Origin: Gordius sp. MW1
Taxonomy: Eukaryota; Nematomorpha; Gordioida; Gordea; Gordiidae
Length of the DNA stretch: 64,000 nt
Direction: 5' to 3'
NCBI GenBank assembly: GCA_964036665.1
Contig: OZ038529.1
Location: 11,602,060 to 11,666,059 of the forward strand
Of this stretch, positions 1 to 12,104 are shown piece after piece (position 1 is the stretch's first letter; each line of letters begins with the position of its first letter). The translations under genes and the position numbers were made by a program. The notes under the pieces were generated by a model. It worked only from the letters and a program-made list of their open reading frames with translations. It made no database searches and was not told where the DNA came from.

Positions 1-140
1 TGATTGGTTTAGCTATTGGCGTTCTGAAGCATTGGCATTATGGACAATTTTCTTTTTGAACAGAAACGCACTTTTTAACTATTTTGACTTTTCGCCAGCT
101 GTGCATTTCGCCAAGCGTGCTGGATTTAAAATTTTGCAGC
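1..140 (+). other. Upstream flank of ATIC
   Basis: Short stretch before the ATIC start codon with no recognisable ORF. A TTTTGCAG at 133-139 directly before the start codon could be a splice acceptor for a 5' UTR intron, in which case the real first exon lies outside the window. No TATA box or initiator can be assigned. Confidence 0.3.
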
Positions 141-3100
141 ATGCAAGGTAAAAAATATAATTCTTTTTCGAATATAAATCTTAGCACTTATCAGCGTTTA
201 TGATAAAGACAATGTTGGAGAACTAGCAAAAGAACTTGTAGAAAATGGTTACAGAATTTTGGCTTCAGGTGGTACCTCTGAATCGCTCAAAAAAATTGGC
301 ATACCCATCCAAGACATCTCGCATTTTACAGGTTTCAAAGAGATTTTAGGGGGTCGTGTTAAAACGCTTCATCCAGCTATACACGGAGGTTTATTAGTTT
401 TTATGAATTATATAACGTATAACAGGAATTTTGGCACAAGATAATGAAGCTGATGAAATTGATTTGAAGAATCTTAATTTTAAGAAAATTGAGTATTTAT
501 TCTTATGTTTCATCATTATTGTTGATTTTAAGTTTAGTTATATGCAACCTGTATCCATTTGTAAAAGTTATTCAACAAATTGATGCATCTCTTGATTTAG
601 CCATTGAAAACATTGACATTGGTGGTGTTACATTGTTAAGAGCTGCAGCCAAAAATTTTAAAAGAGTTACTGTAATATCTGATGTCAAAGATTATTCCAG
701 GCTCGCAAATGAGTTTAAAAACAATGATGGAAAAACTTCTTTAGGCTTTAGAATGGAAATGGCATTAAAAGTATCTACTTCACATCATTAATTACAATAA
801 AAATTGGCTTGCTGAGTTGCTATATATAATATTTTATTAGGCATTTAGTACCACAGCCAATTATGATGAATTTATATCAAACTTTCTTCGAACAAAGTTT
901 AAAGATAAAGTTTGTCAGTTAAGTTTGCGATATGGAATGAATCCTAACCAAAATCCTGCACAAATTTATAATGAAAATGGTGTTCTTCCATTTACAGGTA
1001 TCTTTGGCATGTTTGTTTTTTAATTAAAAACATTATTGATTTATTTTTAACAAATATTTAAATCAGAAACTATTATGATGTTTAAAACAACTTTGATTTG
1101 TAATGATGCCTATCAATGTGTAACTGCTTAGTAATTATAAAATTTTAATTGGTAACATGTTATTGAACTTTATTATTTTAGTATTTTAGATTTATAGTTT
1201 CTATATATCTTGTTTGCCTTAATTGTATTATTAGGTAAGCCAATATAAGTTTATTTAATAGCATTAAGCTTTTAATCTATAATCAGGTCATGTCTATTGA
1301 AACACCATTTTTGTAACAATAATAAACTTCTAAATTCATTTGTATAATATTTTTTGATGAATGTTATTAGTTTTGAATGGATCTCCTGGATATATAAATT
1401 TGCTGGATGCCCTAAATTCCTGGCAATTAGTGAAAGAACTCAAAAAAGAATCCAATTTACCAGCCGCCGCTTCCTTTAAACATGTCAGCCCTGCAGGTAA
1501 TGAATTTTATCTTTAATATTCATTTTTTTATCATTTCAGGCTTTATTTTCAATCATTTTTATTAAAAAGGGCTTTGTAAGTGCTCAATATCTTTTAACTT
1601 AATTTAATTTTCTGATTTATAGCAATGCGATTGCTTTTGTGAATATAATGAGGTTCTTGTAATTTCGTGCTATTTTTGATTTAGGCGCAGCCGTTGGCTT
1701 ACCATTTGACTCCTCGTTGGCTAAAGTATATATGGTCGATGATTTGTTGGAAATTATGACACCCCTCGGCTTTGCCTATTCTCGAGCTAGAGGTTTTAAC
1801 ATTGAGATTAGGCATAGCAAAACACTATTCAATATTTTTAATTGCATAATTGGATTAAGTAAAACTTGCATTAAGCCTTTAATAAGATCTTTATTTTTTA
1901 TCGAGTTTGAAAATTTTATGCCACTAAAATTCCAAATTGGAATAGCAGTTTAATTACAATATAATAAATTAAGCTTTATTTGAAAATAGTTTATGTTGAG
2001 TCAAATATATTTTTTTTTATAGTTTTTTAGCCATCCTCCATTGAGTAATGTTTAAATCTAATTTTAAACGTTAGGAGCCGATCGTATGTCATCTTACGGG
2101 GATTTTATCGCATTGTCTGACACCTGTGATCTTGTCACGGCCAAAATTATATCGAGAGAGGTTAATACTTCTTAAGCTTTCGAATTATTAATATTCATAT
2201 TATGAAGGTATCAGATGGAATTATAGCTCCTGGATATTTACCCGAAGCATTGGAGATTTTATCAAAGAAAAAGAATGGAAAATATTGTATCTTAAAAGTA
2301 TATAAACATTTTTTAACGGCGCTATGTTATCAATTTGATTTTTAATTAGATGGATGTTGACTATGTTCCGCAGCCGATTGAAAAGAGGACCTTATACGGG
2401 TTAGTCTTGGAACAACCAAGGAACGATATCGAAATCAACAAAGACTTTTTTTCCAACATCGTCACAAACCATAAAAATGTATATGAGTTTGACATTCTTA
2501 AAAATAGTTTATATTTAAGGGCTTTTGTTCCGCAGCAAAAATCGTCGTACGGGTTCTTTGAATTCACAGCAGATTTGCACTTCAGACGCATAACCTAACA
2601 GCGATTTTGTAAGAAGCAAATGTTTCCCTAAGCTTAAATGTTGTATGATTTTAAATCTTTAGGTATCAGCAAAGTTTAAATTTAATCTTAAGAGTTGAAA
2701 TAAATAAATAAACGTTTTTAACAATCAAAAAACAATAGATTAATATTTAAAATCGAGTTTGACCAATGAAAATAAATCGGATATTTAGACAAAGATAAGT
2801 TCGCGCGATTTGAATCTGAATCCGATATTAAGACAAGCCCTACCACGTATTTTATAATCGCTTTGAAGGTATCAGCGCAATCCTTATTGGATCTCAATGT
2901 TGCTACGATCGCCTTGAAATACACCCAATCCAATTCGGTATGTTACGCTAAAGGGGGCCAAGTAATCGGGATAGGTGCTGGGCAGCAATCTAGGATTCAT
3001 TGCACCCGTTTGGCTGGGGACAAAGCCGATATCTGGTAGTTTTCATTATCCTATATGTTGCAGTTTGGCAACAAGAACTTATTTATAATCAAAATGTAAA

Positions 3101-4018
3101 AACAATTTAAACCTTGCGCATTTTTTAGCAAACTTTTTGTCTAACATTTTTAAAAGTCATGGTTGATGTTGTATTAAAATATGAGTTATCAATAAATGTC
3201 GTATTCGTATGATTGATGTAGGGTTTTTGATATCTTAAAATTTGCACATCCTATTCCACTAAATACTACCAACGAGCACTAACAAGATTAAAAACTTTAT
3301 GTCACTATCTATATTTTTAAAATATTTAAGGATTTGTAATTAAATTAAGGTTAGCCCATGATTAGCAATAAAACTACAAAAAACAAGTTTAATCCTCTCG
3401 TTACAAAATTTATCTTTCTATTATACTGTAATTAACATGCCAAATCAATAAGACGTAATCAATAGTGATATCATCATAGGTGGCTCCGTCATCATCCCAA
3501 AGTGCTTGCCATGCATTTCAAGCAAGGCGTAAAGCGAGCCGAAAAGATAAATGCCATCGATGCGTACGTCAATGGTTTGGTCGACGTAAGAATTATTACT
3601 TCCCTTTAAAATTCATATTTATTTTGTTGTTATAGGATATGAAAACTTGGAGCTCTTTATTTGATACAGCTCCCCCCGAACCCCTCAGCCCGGTATACTT
3701 TATATGAATCACATTTACCAATATTGATCCTTGTTGATTTAATTAATTTAGCGAGAGAAGAAGGATTGGATCAAGCAATTGAATGGAGTTGCATTGAGTT
3801 CGGACGCCTTTTTCCCATTTAGGGATAACGTTGACAGGGCTGTTCAGGTGAGAATAACTGTTTTGTTTATCGAAAATATATACTTATTTTATTATCAGTC
3901 CGGTGTCGAGGTTATAGCTTCACCTTCTGGTTCGCACATGGATCAAGTCATTATTGATGCGTGCAATGAACACGATATCACGCTGATATTTACTCCTAGT
4001 CGACTCTTCCATCATTAA
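141..4018 (+). CDS. ATIC: Bifunctional AICAR transformylase / IMP cyclohydrolase, 15 coding exons
   Basis: Catalyses the last two steps of de novo IMP synthesis in the cytosol: formylation of AICAR with 10-formyl-THF, then ring closure. Coding exons inferred from splice sites, phase and family similarity: 141-147, 185-388, 426-492, 533-770, 841-997, 1371-1496, 1685-1792, 2075-2160, 2208-2297, 2350-2478, 2869-3035, 3480-3585, 3636-3692, 3752-3847, 3899-4018. They total 1758 bp, or 585 residues, against about 592 in vertebrates. Visible marks: ASGGT and [10 protein letters not shown] in the N-terminal cyclohydrolase (MGS) domain; CNLYPFVK and [14 protein letters not shown]; the transformylase Lys-His pair in [28 protein letters not shown]; and the terminal RLFHH. 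All introns are GT-AG; eight are 37-59 bp. The start is the ATG of a 7-bp coding exon, the least certain part. No frameshift or stop was seen, so the gene looks functional. Confidence 0.95.
2518..2841. mobile_element. Small terminal-inverted-repeat element in ATIC intron 10
   Basis: A non-coding element filling most of ATIC intron 10 (2479-2868). A second copy lies at 30281-30558. The copies share GAATTCACAGCAGATTT, the motif CAGACGCATAAC and the 3' end ATTAAGACAAGCCCT. The second copy begins with the near-complement AGGGCTTGCCTTAATAT, so the ends are inverted repeats; the copy here has lost part of its left end. Looks like a MITE. The superfamily is unknown, because the target duplication is unclear. 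Confidence 0.6.
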
Positions 4019-4940
4019 TCGTTCATCCACGTTGTGATAGAAGCTTTATTTGCTCAATTGTTAAAACCATTATGCTTTAATGATAAACTACTTGTTTGCC
4101 AGACATTTTTGTTCAAGTGTAAATATGATTATTAAGTTCAATATAAATAACATCGTGATCAACTATGAATTTTTTTAAAAATATTATTAATTAGCTGTGC
4201 CCTGCCAAGTGTTGCATTGGCTCCCTTAAATTCGCTAAATGATAAGTATATGTTAATAGGTTATTTATGATTGAACTTAGGTTATATGTAAGAGATTTTA
4301 AATATGCGGAAATTTTATGGTGCAATTCAAAATCACTTTAATATATATTAAATTGGTCACCATAATGTAATGTTTTTTTTTACACTTCAAAGGGATTAAA
4401 CAGCAAAACATTTATAATAATTTTGATTATTTCTCCTATTATCTTGTAAGGTATATAAATAAAGATAAAATAACAATTAATTATAATGGCAATTCTAGTT
4501 GCACTTTATTGAAATTAAATAAATATGATTGATATAATTTTGTTCTCGTTAAAATTTGAAACTCGTTACAAATACGCGAATTAAAATAGAATAAATATTA
4601 TAACTAGTCAATGTCATTTAATAAAGGCTTTGTTGAAATAAATAACAGCTTTTTTAGTGTATGGCTTGATTATATAACAGTTACATAACGTTTTCGCTCA
4701 TTTTATTTGTAATGATTTAAGATCTTATATTTATGGGGTAGTAGCGAGGGTGCATCTTATGATCCAGCGAGCTATACTATAAGTCTTTTAAAAATGATTA
4801 AATTGTTACAAATTTATTGATTCTGTAGCGTTTAGGCGACTTCGACATTAACTGATACTAAAACAATGACTTACACTTGGTGCCCCTGTTGACTCGCAAA
4901 AATTTATTTTTTTTGCAAAAGGTTTACTCGCTGAGTAATA
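4019..4940. other. ATIC 3' flank, AT-rich intergenic
   Basis: No ORF or repeat recognised. Contains ATTAAA-type signals and an AATAAA near 4458 that could serve ATIC polyadenylation. Confidence 0.4.
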
Positions 4941-5600
4941 ATGGACGCCCAAACTTCTCACTTTTTAATTTATAACCCCGAAAAATCAGTCAATAATGCC
5001 CCTACAAAGGCAGGTATTAAACATGAATCAACCGTCTATATTAGACTCCTTGAATTCCACTCTAGGAATATTTTAATTTTGGTAGTCCAGGTGGATGCGA
5101 TAGTCTCAAGCAGAAGGATCTCATCACGGGTTAAAATATGCATACTAGAATACCTTCCAGTTGAAGTCGCCGGGGAGGTTGCAGACTTAATTCTCAACAT
5201 CCCTGATGAAAATCCCAAATGCTTTTAAACAAGCATTAAATAAAGGATTGGGGGAGAAACCAAAAAGATACAGAACCGTTTGAAAGAATTATACATTAGA
5301 GACAAGACCCCATCTCAATTTTGACGACACCTGGTTAGGGGATCATTAAATGTGTGACACATCTAAGACACCCATGGGCAAAGAAACTGCCGAAAGAGAT
5401 TACTGCTATTCTAACTTGCGGGAAAGAGGAGAAGTCCTTGTCGGGTTTGGTCGAGATAGCAGACATAACTATGAGACGATGTCACACAAAACATCTATAA
5501 ACAAGATACAGGACTTAGCGAAACAAATTAGTAACATGGAAATAAAAATAAACAATTTATCTCAACGACACGGCCACGGAAGACCAAAAAGGACTTGAGG
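4941..5600 (+). pseudogene. Ty3/gypsy Gag remnant
   Basis: The reading frame from 4941 gives 95 residues. Its second half resembles the capsid region of invertebrate Ty3/gypsy Gag: VDAIVSSRRISSR, then EYLPVEVAGEVADLIL and NIPDENP. After a stop near 5226 the family continues in other frames with ELYIRDKTPSQF (about 5286-5325) and a LPKEITAIL-type stretch followed by LVEIADI (about 5375-5465). Several stops and frameshifts make it a dead fragment. No protease, RT or LTR is attached, and homopolymer DNA follows it. It could belong to the same lineage as the pol remnants further right, but nothing links them. Confidence 0.6.
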
Positions 5601-5664
5601 TAACCCACGGGGGAGAGCGCAAGCCAATTACAAATTTGTTATTATCATAATTTTCCGGTAAGAA

Positions 5665-5910
5665 AAGAGGGGGGGACCCCCCCCCCCCTCCCTCAGGGGG
5701 ACATGATGGGGGTAAATCGTATATCCCCCCCCCCCCCTCCCGGGTTACTAAGAGGGTAAAAAAGGGAGGCAAATCAATTTCTCCCCCGGGTGAGGAAGAG
5801 GGGGGGGGCAAATCCCTTTTTGGAGTGATAGGGTAATAAGGGCGGAGGGTAAACGACCCCCCCCCCCCCTGGGTGAGGAAGAGGGTAAAATATGGGGGGG
5901 GGGGAAAGTT
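5665..5910. repeat. Alternating long G and C homopolymer tracts
   Basis: Runs of about 8-15 G or C separated by short A/T-containing spacers on the same strand (near 5670-5690, 5725-5740, 5800-5810, 5858-5870, 5892-5905). ORFs read through it are Pro- or Gly-rich artefacts. Confidence 0.8.
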
Positions 5911-6221
5911 CTTAATTTATTTATGAAAAGCAGTGATAGTAATGTAGTAGTAGTAGAGTATATAAACAACAACACATTTAATCGTATGTTAAAGAGAAGG
6001 GAGGGCGAGCTCAAGTCTAGGGGGATTTGGCAATGTAAAAAGATAGGGATATATTAATTTTGTATATAAGTTATAAAAGTAAATGTGCTAGGATAAAATA
6101 AAATGTTAATGCACTCCTCTTCTTTTTATCTAAGAATTTAAATAAAATTTTTACTGATTAATTTGCAAGTTATTGACGTTTGCAAAACGCTAAAATCGCT
6201 GTTTTTAGCAACTTTGACAGC

Positions 6222-7673
6222 TAGTGATGCGGAAAGAGAATTTGAAAAATGGAGTCGAGATCGAGACGAGAATTTTGATGCCGAGACGATACGAGATTTC
6301 TTCGGCGAGATCTCGACTTTTATTGATCGTTAGATTTTAATAAATTATTGTGTATTTTAATTTGCATGCTTTACATTTAAGGTATTAAGTGTAAATCAAT
6401 ATGTATGGAATATATTTAATATTAAATCCTAAGTGTAGTAAATATTATATATTAGTGCAAAAAAATTAAAATTTGGCAATCATTGACCCAAATGGCCCTT
6501 AGGTATGTGAATAATTTTATAATATATTTATCACATATTTGTATCCATAGCATTATTAAATATTACACATTAGGCTTAGAATGAGTTCTGATGGAATAGT
6601 AAATATTCCTAAAGCAAATTTGAATTTCGCAATTACTCATCTTGCATAATGCAATAATTATAAATTGGTGGTCAATCAGTTTGATTAATTAAACAAGTTA
6701 AGCTATGGTGGCTTGAGATTTTTGAGCACCCATTTAAAGATTTCAAAACTACATTAGAATATTTAATGGCATCCTAATAGATTAAATCATAAATCATGAG
6801 TTCTCTAGAAGTTTTTATGCTTCAACTAATAGTACACCTTCCAAATTTTTGAACCTTAATAAGACATTTTGTGACTACATAGTTTTGTCATATGCATCAT
6901 TTTTCACAGTATAAGCTGAAAGTTTAAAACCCTATGTTCTTAGTCCTATAAATGCTGCTTTTGTTATCTTTTTACAACGTTTTAATATGTGCAACTAGTT
7001 ATCAATTCTGTAAATAATAATAATACTATCACTAAAAGTCACTCGTACTTTGTGATTTATAGCGCTATAGTAGACATGCAATAAATACTCTGGGCTATAA
7101 TTGACGATGTTAATATCAATAGACTAAAACGTTTGCCTTAAATATGTTAAGGTCTACTTTGAGGTTTTAGCCAGGGTTAATAAAGGGTCTCAATTTGCTC
7201 AATTGTGCAACTAAGTCAACTATAGGCGACCTTATAATTTTCTCAGTCTATTTAAAGATGACAAACAGAGTGAATTTGATACAAATGTTATAATTTGGTA
7301 GAACTAAAATTTAATTTTCTATACTTCAAATTTACTTATAGTTTTTTAGTCTACACTTTCCATAGATAATGTTATCTTTATGAATTAATTTATATCTTTA
7401 TATTGTCAATAAGATGCCGTGTCTCGCTAAATCTTTAAAAAGTTTGTATATAAGTTTCAAAAAATATAAAAGTTTGTCATTTGGATTTTTTAACACTTAT
7501 TTAATATTTTTTATAAAACAGGAGAAATTTTTATTCCGTATATACTTTTTTTAAAAAAGTCGAGACGAGACGAGAATTCTCGTCGAGACGAGACGAGACC
7601 GAGATTTTTCTAGACCGAGACGAGATCGAGATTTTCATAATCGCTCCCGAGACGAGACGAGATCGAAACACTA
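6222..7673. mobile_element. Non-autonomous hAT-like element with GAGACGAGA-rich ends
   Basis: Both ends carry dense GAGACGAGA/TCGAGA repeats (6245-6320 and 7560-7665). The left end reads TAGTGATGCGG; the right end, complemented, reads TAGTGTTTCGATCTCG. The sequence TGACAGC flanks both sides (6215-6221 and 7676-7682), consistent with a roughly 8-bp hAT target duplication. The interior is AT-rich and has no transposase ORF. The 1-2 base offset at the right border leaves the exact ends uncertain. Confidence 0.55.
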
Positions 7674-8134
7674 TATGACAGCGAATATTTAAAAAACTTG
7701 ACGTATAGGGAAAAAACTAAAACCTACTTGTGTTCACCATAAAAAACTCTACCGGTATCTGCAAACAGTTTGCCGGTTGATTTTTCTTGTTGAACCGTGT
7801 ATTTTAAGTAAATTTTTTTTAAGAATTGAGATTAATTAATTGAAATTATACACATTACTAAATATATTAAATAAATGAGCCCGATAAATCAAGATGTAGG
7901 TCTCGCATGGTTTTTTTTGTAAAAATTAGGCAGCCTTGATCAAGGCTTATAAGTTTATTAAAGAAATTTCGAACATTAATATGGTTATTATAATTTCAAA
8001 TTAGTTTCAATGATATAAATATCACAAAAAATATAGAATTCTGACTTGAAATTACTTTTAAACGGGCTGGACATCGATTTCGCCTTTGAAAAACCAATCG
8101 GCGCCTATTCAAAAGAAACACAATTATCACAATC
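7674..8134. other. AT-rich intergenic, nothing recognised
   Basis: No ORF, splice-linked exon or repeat identified. Confidence 0.3.
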
Positions 8135-8290
8135 AGGCGCGTAGTCAGGATTTTCTCAATGGGGGGGGGGGGGGGGGGTGGGGGAAAAGCGACCAGACTT
8201 TTTTAAACAATTTTATTTGTAATAAAAAATAAAAAGTCGGACCCGCTATCGGGCTCTCTCGACCTAGGGGCCGGGCAAGCAACCGTCGTA
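8135..8290. repeat. Terminal segment of the GGCGCGTAGCC repeat family
   Basis: Begins AGGCGCGTAGTCAGGATTTT, has a G18-type homopolymer, and ends with GGGCAAGCAACCGTCGTA. It matches 12105-12245 in the same order and the inverted right half of 11533-11851. May be one end of a longer element that also holds the adjacent reverse transcriptase. Confidence 0.6.
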
Positions 8291-8519
8291 TATTTATTTA
8301 CATTTTTTTAACATGCTTTATTAAAGGAGAGTATTAAATATAATGGAATTTATAAAAAGATACAAAAACGAAAATATTTATAAAAAAAATGATTAAAAGA
8401 CATTATCCATTTCTTCATCCTCTTTAAGAATCATCGAGTCCATCAGGGAATAAAAATTGGATTAAGCGATCGCAATGGCGATTGATTGTCTTAGTAGAAA
8501 GCTATTCGATGTTTTTGAA

Positions 8520-10948
8520 GGAGTCGAATTTATTAAGTTCTTTAAAAAAGTTTAAAGCGCTCTTCCCAAACGTCCCTGAGCAAGACGAAACTAGGAATAA
8601 AAATAGAGGTTTTTAATAAAGCTGAATATTTTACGGATTTACTATTCTCTGCCGATCCTAGGGGGTTGTGAGTATCGTTGGAGGGTGTCCCATTTAAAAA
8701 AAGGCCTTTATCCCATGGGACAAGGGACGTACCGTCAGGACGCATCCGCCCTTCAAGGGAAGGATCTGACGGTTCGAGGATGGAGGGAACTTTTGCCCGG
8801 TTGAGGGCAGCTTGGAGCAGTGTATTTATTATTTGATGCCTACTATACCGGCTTTTGTTAAATTTACAATGCAGAGGGTGACGCGCTTCCTAATCGACAA
8901 TTGAATTACAAAGCCGGTAGGGGTATGGTGTCGTATATTTACAGCCCAGGCGGAGGGCTATGTTGAAGGACAGGGTAGGGTTCTCTAAAAACATTCCCGA
9001 AAATTTACTAGGGTAAGCTTCGAGCCATTCATGACCGGATTGGTCAAAAGCCAGTCACCTAAAATTGCAATGCTGTTTGGCGTCGCATGTCGAGAGAAGG
9101 TAAGCAACGGACCGCGACACCAAACTTGCATCCAAATCTTTTTGAGCGTATGATTGTGGTATATTAGCTCCTACATTGACATTCTCATTCCATAAAAATA
9201 GGGCTTGATTTATGGAGGGATTAAGTGAGAATGGGACAAGGTCGTTAATGTGATGTTTAAAAGATAGAGAGGAAGAAATAAAGGCGGCCAGGGAAATTGT
9301 AGATGGTGAGCGAATACCTAGACGACCGGATTTTGTGGGAAGAGTGGCTTGAAGCCAAGTATTCGTGTTAAAAGAAATATTTAAAATTAATATAAGAGTG
9401 GATTTAAAAAAGTTTTCATAGTTGCGTAAAACTTCTTTAAATAAAAAAGCTTGCGTGGAGCGGAAACAGAAGAAAATTAGCTAATGTTGTAATAGTTTAA
9501 TGTAAAAGGAATGATGAGAGGGCATAGATTTAAAAATGCCTAATTTGGTTTTTAAAAATGAAAGGTTTTTGTCAAAAAAGTGTTTTAGGCACTCAGGTCC
9601 CTTGATAGGTGCGCCTAGAACATACATATTGTCTTTTTTAAAAGAACTTTGGGTGAATATTATCCAAGTCAGAATTCACTTTTAGAGGCGTTTAAATAAG
9701 TTAAAGTAGGGAAAAAGCATGTATTACATCTAGTGCTTGGACTAGGTTGTCAGGGGTGCCGACAAGGGTAACGTCATCTAGATACCAGACATTAGGAGTG
9801 ATTACAATGTTTGTTAATTTCATTAATTATGTGATTTATGGCCAAACAGAATAAAGGGGGGCCTAGGGGGTCGCCTTGTTGGATCCCTTTTGCGGATTCA
9901 AGGAAGAATTCTCCATATTTCAAAATCGAAGGGCACTCGTAACTTAAAATGATGTAGTTGGTGTTTTGGGGAAATAGCTTGATAAAATCGTTAATGGCGG
10001 CGAATGCTACTGAAAGCATTTTTAAAATCCAGTTTTAGAAAGGAGTCACCCAGAGGGAGGTGTTCCAGGGCTAAGCATGCGGCGTGGGTAGCTATCTCGC
10101 ACCCTCCTTTGACCCCAAAACCGAGTTGATGCGGAATTAAAATCGGGGTCAATATATGATGGACGAACAAATTAATTTAGAAATAATTCTTCGAAAGACA
10201 CCGCCAATAGCGATAGGCCTGGCTGAATTGTCGGCCGTCCTTATAGCTAAAAGCTTAGCACCAAAGACTAGGGTCGTTATTTCTTCGGGTATACAGCCAC
10301 TGACTAACAGATTACAAAATTTGGTGAGTAAGTCTAGTAAAATGGAGGAGTTATTATTATTAATTGTTATAAGATCTTTTAAAAAAATTGGTTTTATGTC
10401 GTCTAGATCACCTGCAGAATCCATAGGAAAGGATAGGATGGCATCTCGAATGTCTGATGACTTAAAAGATCTTCAAGGTATCCCATTGCGCTTTTTAAAT
10501 TGAATGAATGAATTTTTTTTGACATTATATTCGCTTTTTGTTTGGGGGTTAATATTTGAGATTCCTTTCTATCCATGTTATATGCTGGAGGGCTGTTTTG
10601 ACTGTCAAAATTTAAAACTGATTGTTTGATATTATGAGTAACATTTGCTTCTCTGTCCTGAGGAATAGATAAAATGTAAAAAGAGAATTTAAAAAATTTC
10701 TCCCAATAGGATATGTTATGAGGGAGAGAAATAATATTGTTGAGTAAGTTTATTAAAAACTGTAGCATGCACGCCCGGGCCCCCCTTGGAATTCTGGATA
10801 TGGTAGGTAGAAATGCTTGAGATAAAAAGGCTGTGCTCCATGTCATGTCATTTTTTTCATGTGTGGTGTAGTAGGTGTGATGAGGTATTAGATTAGGAAC
10901 ATCGGTACCAGATTTTTTAGTTTGCCCGAGCGAGCACCTTAACAATAT
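8520..10948 (-). pseudogene. Decayed non-LTR-type reverse transcriptase with a C-terminal nuclease-like domain
   Basis: Read on the minus strand. The N-terminal block (10945-10403) has a RIPRGARACM-like stretch and a SYWEKFFKF block. A frameshifted segment (10424-10149) carries ARPIAIGGVFRRIISKL. A third frame near 10125-10015 reads GFGVKGGCEIATHAACLALE and LKLDFKNAF. The block 10019-9792 has IQQGDPLGPPLFCLAI, and the catalytic box WYLDDVTLVGTP follows near 9795-9740. The last part (8745-8542) reads RPDGTSLVPWDKG and resembles the PD-(D/E)XK-like tail that follows this RT family in many invertebrate genomes. At least three frameshifts separate the blocks, so it is dead. No target duplication or poly(A) end was found. 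Confidence 0.7.
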
Positions 10949-10954
10949 TGGGGA

Positions 10955-11530
10955 GATTTTTTATATAGTTTACTATTGTTTATCATTTTATTAAAATAAA
11001 TATCAAGAATTAAATCAAAAATATGACAACATCAATGCTAGTTATTTGATGGCTGATCGAACTCTTAAGAGGGTTTGGGCAAGCCATGGCAGGCTATTTA
11101 GTTATCAGACGGTGATGGGTTCTGGCTGAAAAATTTAGACAAATATGATCAATGATAAAGATATTAATTCTTTGTATTGAATGTGGTACATTATAATAAA
11201 TAGTCATATTTTACATTTGCCCGGCGATTGTCATTTTGAGATTTCACCTGAAGTAGGTGCATTATCGATGATTTGAGTTTTTGCTAAGGGGCGGAGGAGC
11301 CCTTGGTTATGCCACTAATCTACATCATTGTTTATAGCATTGGAAGACACTTTTATCCACATCATTGGACAAATTCAGGATAGTTAGATATTATTAATCA
11401 GATGGATTGAATTTTTATATAGGAGAGAGATAACCATTAATGAAATTTGTTTTTATAGTCAATGCTTAATTAGGTTTGGATGTGCATATGATTAACAACT
11501 TAAAAAATTGACTATGATATTTATCACAAT
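10955..11530. repeat. Diverged direct repeat, copy 1 of 2
   Basis: About 575 bp aligning collinearly with 12255-12850. Shared landmarks include GATGGGTT, AGACAAATATGAT, AATAAATAGTCAT, CTGAAGTAGG, CTACATCATTGTTTAT and TCAATGCTTAATTAGGTTTG. Non-coding. Confidence 0.7.
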
Positions 11531-11532
11531 TT

Positions 11533-11851
11533 AGGCGCGTAGCCAAGGGGGGGGGGGAAGCAGAATTTTTCCTTCCCCTCGACCAAAATTTGAAAATTTT
11601 TTTGATTAATTATTAATCAAATTTTTTTTGATTAAATAGATTAAAATATTATCGTTTAGTTGCATAAAAGATTTTGAGACACTTATAAAAGCTGGAAACA
11701 TAATATATTTATTCAATTTTTAGAATTTAAGAGTGGGGCTAGTGGGCCTGACTTTTTGGTTGTTTAATTTTTATTTTTAATTACAAATAAAATGTTAAAA
11801 AATTTTTTTTGCAGCTTTCCTTCCCCTTGAGAAAATCCTGGCTACGCGCTT
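11533..11851. mobile_element. GGCGCGTAGCC inverted-repeat element, short copy
   Basis: A 319-bp element with ends AGGCGCGTAGCC and GGCTACGCGCTT, followed inward by a poly-G run on the left and CCTTCCCCTTGAG on the right. Its right half, inverted, matches the starts of 8135-8290 and 12105-12245; its left half, inverted, matches 13090-13177. Non-coding. Confidence 0.65.
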
Positions 11852-12104
11852 GAAATAATGCCAGATTAATATCTTTATTTATTTTCATTTAAATATTTAG
11901 ATAATATTATAAGTAACAATAATAGATTATAATATCTAAATTGCTTACAAAACTCATTTAAAAAATAAATGACTTATTTACAAATAAGACAAATTTTCGT
12001 AAAAATGTGCTAAATATATAGATTGATCAATATTGATGGCGAGATGGATTATTGACGACACATAATAAACACTGGATCATGGTGGCATGGGCATAGCCTG
12101 GGAC

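Noticed and set aside
5557..6014. Pro/Gly-rich minus-strand ORFs
   Set aside because: They arise from C and G homopolymer runs.
10156..10503. 115-codon plus-strand ORF
   Set aside because: Antisense to the reverse-transcriptase blocks with recognisable motifs on the minus strand.
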